A stretch of DNA of 64,000 nt from positions 40,573,001-40,637,000 of the forward strand of contig NC_073630.1 of the NCBI RefSeq assembly GCF_029407905.1. The letters are read 5' to 3'. Both the position numbers and the translations under genes were made by a program. The DNA is from Bubalus kerabau (Eukaryota; Chordata; Mammalia; Artiodactyla; Bovidae). A model generated the notes under the pieces. That model made no database searches. It worked only from the letters and a program-made list of their open reading frames with translations, and was not told the DNA's origin. Shown here piece after piece: positions 57,395-64,000 of this stretch. The number at the start of each line of letters is the position of its first letter. Positions within the stretch are counted from its first letter, which is position 1.

Positions 57395-58230
57395 CAGTTC
57401 AGTTCAGTCGCTCAGTCGTGTCCGACTCTTTGCAACCCCATGAATAGCAGCATACCAGGCCTCCCCGTCCATCACCAACTCCCGGAGTTCATCCAAACTC
57501 ATGTGCATCAAGTTGGTGATGCCATCCAGCCATCTCATCCTCTGTCGTCCCCTTCTCCTCCTGCCCCCAATCCCTCCCAGGGTCTTTTCCAATGAGTCAA
57601 CTCTTCGCATGAGGTGGCCAAAGTACTGGAGTTTCAGCCTCAGCATCAGTCCTTCCAATGAACACCCAGGACTGGTCTCCTTTAGGATGGACTGGTTGGA
57701 TCTCCTTGCAGTCCAAGGGACTCTCAAGAGCCTTCTCCAGCACCACTTTTCAAAAGCATCAATTCTTTGACGCTCAGCTTTCTTTATAGTCCAGTTCTCA
57801 CATCCATACATGACCACTGGAAAAACCATAGCCTTGACTAGATGGACCTTTGTTGGCAAAGTAATGTCTCTGCTTTTTAATATGCAGTCTAGGTTGGTCA
57901 TAACTTTCCTTCCAAGGAGTAAGCGTCTTTTAATTTCATGGCTGCAATCACCATTTGCAGTGATTTTGGAGCCCCCCAAAATAAAGTCAGCCACTGTTTC
58001 CCCTGTTTCCCCATCTGTTTGCCATGAAGTGATGGGACTGGATGCCATGATCTTCATTTTCTGAATGTTGAGCTTTAAGCCAACTTTTTCACTCTCCTCT
58101 TTCATTTTCATCAAGAGGCTTTTGAGTTCCTCTTCACTTTCTGCCATAAGGGTGGTGTCATCTGCATATCTGAGGTTATTGGTATTTCTCCTGGCAATCA
58201 TAGAAGGTGATAAATCATAGAAGATGTGAT
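57395..58230 (-). mobile_element. BovB LINE insertion with intact 3' ORF segment
   Basis: A 5'-truncated 836-bp BovB is flanked by a perfect 14-bp target-site duplication, TTATCATTTATCAT, at 57381-57394 and 58231-58244. The minus strand is open for 277 codons (58237-57404). It contains the reverse-transcriptase YADD box at residues 24-27 and continues to the usual BovB C-terminal end without a stop or frameshift. The first Met falls in the flanking sequence, so this is the C-terminal part of a longer protein and not a real gene start. The N-terminal endonuclease and most of the RT domain are absent. Confidence 0.95.
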
Positions 58231-58319
58231 TTATCATTTATCATGGAACATGATTCTTCTATGCCAGAAAATTGGCTAAAAACTTCATCCTCACAAAATC
58301 TTCAGAGATAAAGATGATT

Positions 58320-58440
58320 ACACTTTGGTAGATTAGGAAGGTTAAATGATTTATTCAAGCTCATCCAAACAATTAATAAAATCCAGAGACAGGATTTGAA
58401 CATAGTATTCTCTGAGCCCTCCGTACACTATCTTAGACCA
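58320..58440 (-). repeat. MIR remnant
   Basis: It has reverse MIR phrases such as 'agagacaggatttgaacata'. Confidence 0.55.
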
Positions 58441-58633
58441 GTTTTAGTTTCTATGTATTAATAGAACAAACCCTTGTGTTAACACATTAGTTTTTCTGAC
58501 AGGTTACTCTAATACTAGTTATCAGTGGTTCCTCTTTAGCTTTGGCAAGTTAATAAAGGTGACTGTGTGAAGCTTTCCATGAAATTGTATAACCTGGTAT
58601 GAAAATTAATAAGTAAAACCTCACTAAAATGAG

Positions 58634-59069
58634 GTTTTTCCAGTAGTCATGTATGGTTGTGAGAGTTGGAATATAAAGAAAGCTGAGTGCCTGAGAATTG
58701 ATGGTTTCGAACTGTGGTGTTGGAGGAGACTCGTGAGAGTCCTTTGGACTGCAAGGAGATACAACCTGTCCATCCTAAAGGAAATCAGCTGAATATTCAT
58801 TGGAAGGACTGATGTTGAAGCTGAAACTCCAATACTTTGGCCACCTGATGCGAAGAGCTGACTCATGGGTAAAGACCCTGATGCTGGGAAAGATTGAAGG
58901 TGGGAGGAGAAGGGGACGACAGAGGATGAGATGGTTGGATGGCATCACTGACTCAATGGACATGAATTTGAGTAAATTCCAGGAGTTGGTGGTAGACAGG
59001 GAGGCCTGGCGTGTTGCAGTCCATGGGGTCACAAAGAGTCGGACACGACTGAGTGCCTGAACTGACTGA
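58634..59069 (+). mobile_element. BovB LINE 3' fragment
   Basis: A + strand, 5'-truncated copy of the ORF C-terminal part ends 'gagtgcctgaactgactga'. Approximate duplications (CACTAAAATGA at 58622, CACTAAAAATGA at 59070) flank it. Confidence 0.88.
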
Positions 59070-59578
59070 CACTAAAAATGAAGCTGGGAGGCCAGAATGG
59101 GGAGCTTTCATGCAGGACAACTCCACATCCATTACAGGAAGAAATGCCAATGATAGACCCAAAAGAATCATCAACAAAGACTCATCATTTATAGTCTCCA
59201 AAAGGAAAAAGTATACATAGCATCTCCAGGAAAAGATGTGTATCATGCCTCCTAGAAGAAATCCACTTCCTAGCAACTCAGTCAGTGAGAACCATCATCA
59301 CTCTGAACTCTCACTTTTCTCCAAGGGACTTTGATTCAAAACAACCTCTTGCAACATCCCCTCTTTTCTCCATGTTTCTTTTTTAAAATAATGTTTCTTT
59401 CCTTTGTTCATTGGGCTTGCCTATGGTTTCTGCCATGAGTTGTTTGTCCCAAATTGTAATTCTCTGCTACACCCAGATAAACCCTCCTTTTTTGCCAGGA
59501 AAGTAGTTGACTTTTATTTTTAAAATCAGTACTAGAATATTTTAAACAAATAAAAATATAGAGCATATTGTAATAAAT

Positions 59579-59799
59579 GGGCTTCCCTGGTGGTTCAGTG
59601 GTAAAGAATCCGCCTGCAATGGAGGAGATAAGGATGCGCCGGTTCTATCCCTGGGTCGGGAAGATCCCCTGGAGGAAGGCATGGCAACCCACTCCGGTAT
59701 TCTCTCCTGGAGAATCCCATGGACAGAGGAGCCTGGTGGGCTGCAGTCCACAGGTTCACAAAGAGTCGGACACAACTGAAGTGACTGAGCACAGCACAC
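59579..59799 (+). mobile_element. Bov-tA SINE
   Basis: A + strand full copy has an unusually long target-site duplication of about 28 bp, containing GAGCATAYTGTAATAAAT (59550-59578 and 59800-59827, one indel and one substitution). Confidence 0.93.
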
Positions 59800-59919
59800 A
59801 TAAAAATATGAGCATACTGTAATAAATAGTTATGTACCTACCATGAGGATTTTTATGCATTGACATCTGTCTATTTTCTACAAAGAAATTCTTTAAAAAT
59901 ATAAATCAAACAAGTCACT

Positions 59920-60270
59920 TTTCTTCTTGAAACACTCCACTGGTTTTCTACATTTAAATAAAAGCTCAAAGACCCAGTGAGCCACTAGGCCCTACACCAT
60001 CTGCCTCCCCATCAGCCGTCACCCTGTCTCCTAACATTCTCCTTCCCATTACAGATGCCCTAGCCTGTTTACCTTGCTGGTCCATGGAGATGCCAAGCAC
60101 TTCCAATCTGAGGGCTTTGGGCCTATTGCTCCCTCTGTAGCACCATTCTGATCTCAGCGTGCTCTTTTGAGTTTAGTTGTATGACTGTGGTATAAAACAG
60201 TCGTTATATTGTCTCATTCATCTTACAATTTTATGATTTTCTCTGATTATGTAGATGTTTGTCTCTCATG
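59920..60270 (+). repeat. L2 LINE fragment
   Basis: L2-like sequence starts with 'aaacactccactggttttct' and contains 'agctcaaagacccagtgagc'. It contains the left copy of the 33-bp repeat described in the findings. Confidence 0.55.
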
Positions 60271-60993
60271 TTCAAAAAATCCAGAGGTAAGCATTCCAGA
60301 GACAGTATAACGATTTCCTGTTTCAAGAACTCACATTCCTTCTATCTTTTTGCTTTGCTATCTGTGGTTTCTATTCTGAGTCATCTCACTGTCCACGATA
60401 GTGATAGCTATTAGGAATGCCAGTCCTGTTTTAATTTCAGCCCAGAGGAAAGAGGAAGCAGGAAAGAGCATTCTAGTTTTCTAAGAAATGTTGGGTAAAG
60501 GAAGAAATGGAAACATGAGTTTTTTATTTTGTAATGTTTTTTGAAGTTAAAACTTTGATGTCAGAAAAAAAAAAATCCCAAAACTTTGTTGTCTAGTAAA
60601 ATCCCATCTACCTTCATGGGAGCCTCAGAGAACAATAATAAAGTATTCTTTTAAACTGAACTTATTTCTAATCACCGTACTAGTAAAACTGTAGTTAAGC
60701 TTGATCTTCTTGTGCCACCTGTGGCCCAGGAGAGTTTAGATCCTTTTTGTTTGTTTTAGCAATAGAAACATTTTTTAAAATTAAAAATGGATGCACAACT
60801 TCAATATTTTAAAAATGTATTTTTAAATGTTAAAATGTATATATTTACTTACTAGGAAGTTAGTAAAAGGCAGTATTTTTGATGAGCATAGAAATGTTGT
60901 GTAAAGTAATTTTTTTATAGTTGTAGAAAGTCTCTGAAATAAATTTATTTCTAAATTTGGTTGTGTAGTATTGAGAAAAATCTGATTCAGAGA

Positions 60994-61285
60994 CTGCTGC
61001 TGCTAAGTCACTTCAGTCGTGTCTGACTCTGTGCGACCCCATAGACGGCAGCCCACCAGGCTCCCCCGTCCCTGGGATTCTCAAGGCAAGAACACTGGAG
61101 TGGGTTGCCATTTCCCTCTCCAATGCATGAAAATGAAAAGTGAAAGGGAAGTCGCTCAGTCGTGTCTGACTCCTAGCGACCCCATGGACTGCAGCCCATC
61201 AGGCTCTTCCATCCATGGGATTCTCCAGGCAAGATCACTGGAGTGGGTTGCCATTTCCTTCTCCAGTGCATGAAAGTGAAAAGTA
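60994..61285 (-). mobile_element. Bov-A2 dimeric SINE
   Basis: It has the same organisation as the copy at 55556-55821: a GCT-rich tail and two monomers with a 'gaaaagtgaaagggaagtcg' linker. No clear target-site duplication was found. Confidence 0.9.
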
Positions 61286-61517
61286 GTAGTCAGAAATAGC
61301 TTCAGGTTTTGAAGTTTTGTTCATCTTACAATTTTATGATTTTCTCTGATTAAACAGAGATGAAAAGAGAAGATTTATTCTGAGATACATATAAAAATGA
61401 CACAGGTTAACACATAGGCTTCCAGTGTGGTAGATAGTACATGAGAAGGCACAGGAAGTATGTTTTTATACAATTTCTTAAGTGTCTTAAATGAATAGAT
61501 AAATACACATATATGTT

Positions 61518-61954
61518 TTCAAACTGTGGTGCTAGATAAGACATTTGAGAGTCCCTTGAACTGCAAGGAGATCAAAACCAGTCAATCCTAAAGGAAATAA
61601 ACCCTGAATATTCATTGGAAGGACTGATGCTGAAGCTGAAACTCCAATACTTTGGCCATCTGATGCAAAGAGCTGACTCATTGGAAAAAATCCTGATGCT
61701 GAAAAGATTGAAGGTGGGAGGAGAAGGGGCAACAGAGGATGAGATGGTTAGATAGCATCACCGACCCAATGGGCATGAGTTTGAGCAAACTGTGGGAGAT
61801 AGTGGAGGACAAAGGCACCTGGGGTGCTGCAGTCCATGGGGTCACAGAGTCGGTAACTTAGTGACTGAACAACAACATATATATATATATAAAAAAATAT
61901 ATAATATATATGTAATGTATATAATATACTATATATATAAAAATAAATATATAA
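61518..61954 (+). mobile_element. BovB LINE 3' fragment with AT microsatellite
   Basis: The + strand ORF C-terminal part with frameshifts runs to about 61873. A TA-rich microsatellite follows at 61877-61954, with an inverted and irregular structure. Confidence 0.85.
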
Positions 61955-61994
61955 AATGAACATATTGTTGTTGTTGATTGGCTTCAAACTGCTC

Positions 61995-62110
61995 TAAAAC
62001 TGCTTTATTGAAATTTGGATACCACATATTTTAATTGTACAATTCAATGAATTTTCATAAATTTATAGAGTTGTGTAACCATTATTGATCTAATTTTAGA
62101 ACTTTTCTAT
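61995..62110 (-). repeat. Old L1 3' fragment
   Basis: It resembles antisense L1M ('gctttattgaaatttggata', 'ttaattgtacaattcaatga'). Confidence 0.5.
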
Positions 62111-62467
62111 TACCTCAAAAAGCTCACAACAAACTTATGCTTACTGGTGCCAGTTGTACCCTCTCTGCTTCCTCCCCCTCTCTACCTGAGAGGAATAGAT
62201 GATCTGAGAGCTGGTGTCTTAATGCCTGTGTAAAAATATCCATGATCTGTGTTCCTGTAAACAGTGTTTGAACATATCTGTAGAACTTGTAGTCAAAGAT
62301 AAAAATTAAAAGTGATTTTGTCATTGAGAGGCCTGTGAGCTGATTCATTGTAAGTACTGTGTAATAATGCATAACTGGTACTGAATTGTGTTATATGTCA
62401 AACTGGAATGTTCATATGGTATCAGAGGCAATTCTTCTGATGTCCAGAGTTTTCACTACATAATGCT

Positions 62468-62795
62468 GTGTTTTTTTTTTTTGGTTTTTTGTTTTTGGCT
62501 GTGCTGGGTCTTTATTGCTGCAAGGGCTTTTCTCAAGTTGTGGCAAGTAGGAGCTAATTTCTAGTTGCAGTGTGTGGGCTTCTCATTACGGTGGCTTTTC
62601 TTGTTGCAGAGCACAGGCTCTAGGCCCGCGGGCTTCAGTGGTTGTGGCACATGAGCTGTAGAGCACAGGCTCAGTAGCTGTGGTGCACGGGCTCAGTAGC
62701 TCCGTGGCATGTGGGATCTTCCTGGACCAGGGATAGAATCTATGTCTCCTGCATTGGCAGGCAGATTCTTTACCACTGAGCCACCAGGGAAGCCC
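62468..62795 (-). mobile_element. CHR (long form) SINE
   Basis: It is a reverse long CHR similar to the copy at 20149, with a T-run at left and head 'gccaccagggaagccc' at right. A short AATGCT repeat lies at 62462-62467 and 62796-62801. Confidence 0.82.
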
Positions 62796-62801
62796 AATGC
62801 T

Positions 62802-63467
62802 TTCTTGTTGACTGGCAAGTTGCAGATGACATTCTCTGTGGCTTTGGATGCCTGCCAGAAGGAAGACTTACAATTCCCAACAAAACTGAAGGCATACTTG
62901 CTAGATACGATACTTGACATTAAGTAAGCAGGTTCACTATACACAGTGTGTAATCAAAGAACTGTCTTTCACAAACTCTTATCTCTGTTTCTGAGAGAAC
63001 ACTTGCAGTTTCTACAAAACTGCTGTAAAAGTTGGCCTCAGTAAAAGTTGTTTGTCTCTCAGTAAAAGTAGTAACACTATACAGGACTTTCCCCCACCTG
63101 CTTTTGACAGATTGACTCCATGGGATTTAAAACTTCCTTTTTTTCTGGAGTTGATAAGGTGACAATGCTGTTTTGAAACAGATACAGGTGAGAGGTACCA
63201 GGTGGACTAAGCAGGTGTGAAACAGGCCCTGGGGTAGGGTAGCTGACCTTATGATAAAGTGATGACAAGGGACAGTCAGTTACATCATAATGTACTAAGG
63301 TATGTTACAGAAGGAAAGAAGTGATACAAAGGATGGGTTTGGACAAAAGCCCATGAGACTATAGAGACTTCTTCCTTGACTAGCAAATGAGGTCACCCTG
63401 CAAGCTGTGCGGGCAAGACAGGAGTGGAGCTCACGGGGTTCTCTGGCTGACCCTGCTGCTGAAACAG
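62802..63467. other. Unique intergenic DNA
   Basis: Nothing recognisable is present, apart from a tract of short 'cagtaaaagt' repeats at 63035-63070. Confidence 0.4.
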
Positions 63468-63570
63468 CAACCGCAGAGCAACTAAGCGCACTCACCGCAG
63501 CTACTGAGCCTGTGCTCTAGAGCCCAGGCGCCACAACTACTGCACCCATAGAGTAGCCCCTGCTCCTTCT
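63468..63570 (+). mobile_element. CHR (long form) SINE fragment
   Basis: The internal part of the long CHR in + orientation ('gagcctgtgctctagagccc', 'gcgccacaactactgcaccc') lies against the mariner sequence. Confidence 0.65.
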
Positions 63571-64000
63571 GCAGCTCTAGTCTGTGATGATCCTCTGTTG
63601 GTTGTTGTCAGCTTCCAGTGGCTGGTCACCATGCTCATCATCTTCAAGCCCTCGTCTCCTTTGCAAATCTTCTTAAACTACCTCTGCCCTGTGCATTCCT
63701 TAGGAGTTCCTGGGCCAAATGCCTTGTTGGTGTTGCAAGTTGTCTTCACTGCTTTACGACCCATTTTGAACTTGAATAAGAAAATTGCTTGAATTTACTT
63801 TTTGTCTAATGTCTTTTCCCTAGTCCAAAATAAATATAAAATAAACAGCAAGTAATAAATCATTAGCAAAAAACATAAAGTGAGAAATGTGCATTAAAAT
63901 GACATATAACATAACCACATTTATTTAAGAATGTATTCCAATTTCAAACAGCAAATTTCAACAGTGCAAAACCACAGTTACTTTTGCAACAACCAAAGCA
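63571..64000 (-). pseudogene. Mariner (Hsmar1-like) transposon 5' end with broken transposase, runs off right edge
   Basis: The right edge reads as a mariner terminal inverted repeat in reverse ('gcaaaaccacagttactttt'). Leftward, the minus strand carries the start of a transposase resembling the N-terminal helix-turn-helix of the mariner/SETMAR family (FKMGRKA and AFGPGT segments around 63700-63770). It is disabled: an in-frame TAA lies just before the conserved N-terminal stretch (near 63800), a TAG replaces a Trp codon at 63678-63680, and a frame change follows. Only the N-terminal region survives; beyond about 63571 it is replaced by a CHR fragment. Confidence 0.75.

Noticed and set aside
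57404..58237. Cellular gene encoding a 277-residue protein
   Set aside because: The YADD reverse-transcriptase box, BovB identity and flanking target-site duplication show it is a truncated LINE insertion.
1..64000. Coding exons of ABCG2 or HERC6
   Set aside because: I looked for recognisable ABC transporter (Walker and signature motifs) or HECT/RCC1-type segments in the translated frames and saw none, although both genes are expected neighbours.

Overview
This is nuclear DNA from a ruminant, most likely cattle or a close bovid. It is dense in repeats found together only in that lineage: Bov-tA and Bov-A2 SINEs, the BovB RTE-type LINE, cetartiodactyl CHR SINEs and young ruminant L1. They lie over an older mammalian layer of L2, MIR, MER5, MaLR LTRs and mariner. 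Nothing prokaryotic is present.

The one protein-coding gene I can fully support is PPM1K on the + strand. It encodes the mitochondrial PP2C-type phosphatase (PP2Cm) that dephosphorylates the branched-chain alpha-ketoacid dehydrogenase complex. Six coding exons (8232-8671, 10034-10134, 16916-17081, 17233-17377, 18402-18536, 21058-21189) join in frame to 372 codons. All introns are GT-AG and all metal-binding residues are present. The promoter is a CpG-rich region at about 1440-2700. A non-coding first exon probably ends at the strong donor at 1896. The 3' UTR probably runs from 21190 to a poly(A) signal at 24938.

Layout: 1-1225 holds BovB, L2 and CHR repeats. 1440-2700 is the PPM1K CpG island. 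2700-8157 is intron 1, with a BovB fragment and a solo LTR. 8158-21189 carries the PPM1K coding exons. 21190-24960 is the 3' UTR, which contains a Bov-tA. 24961-64000 has no recognised coding exon. In that last part the notable items are an isolated CpG island at 27850-28470 with a good splice donor at its + strand edge, several LTRs, nested LINE/SINE insertions with clear target-site duplications, a BovB copy with an open 277-codon reverse-transcriptase frame (57395-58230), and a decayed mariner transposon at the right edge.

From general knowledge of mammalian gene order, ABCG2 lies downstream of PPM1K in the same orientation and HERC6 lies upstream. No coding exon of either was recognised. 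The 28 kb CpG island could be a far-upstream alternative first exon of ABCG2, but this is inference. I found no convincing new biological system. The findings are mostly candidate regulatory elements, hairpins, rearranged repeats and nested insertions. Repeat family names come from recognising consensus-like sequence by eye; boundaries without a stated target-site duplication are good to roughly 10-30 bases.
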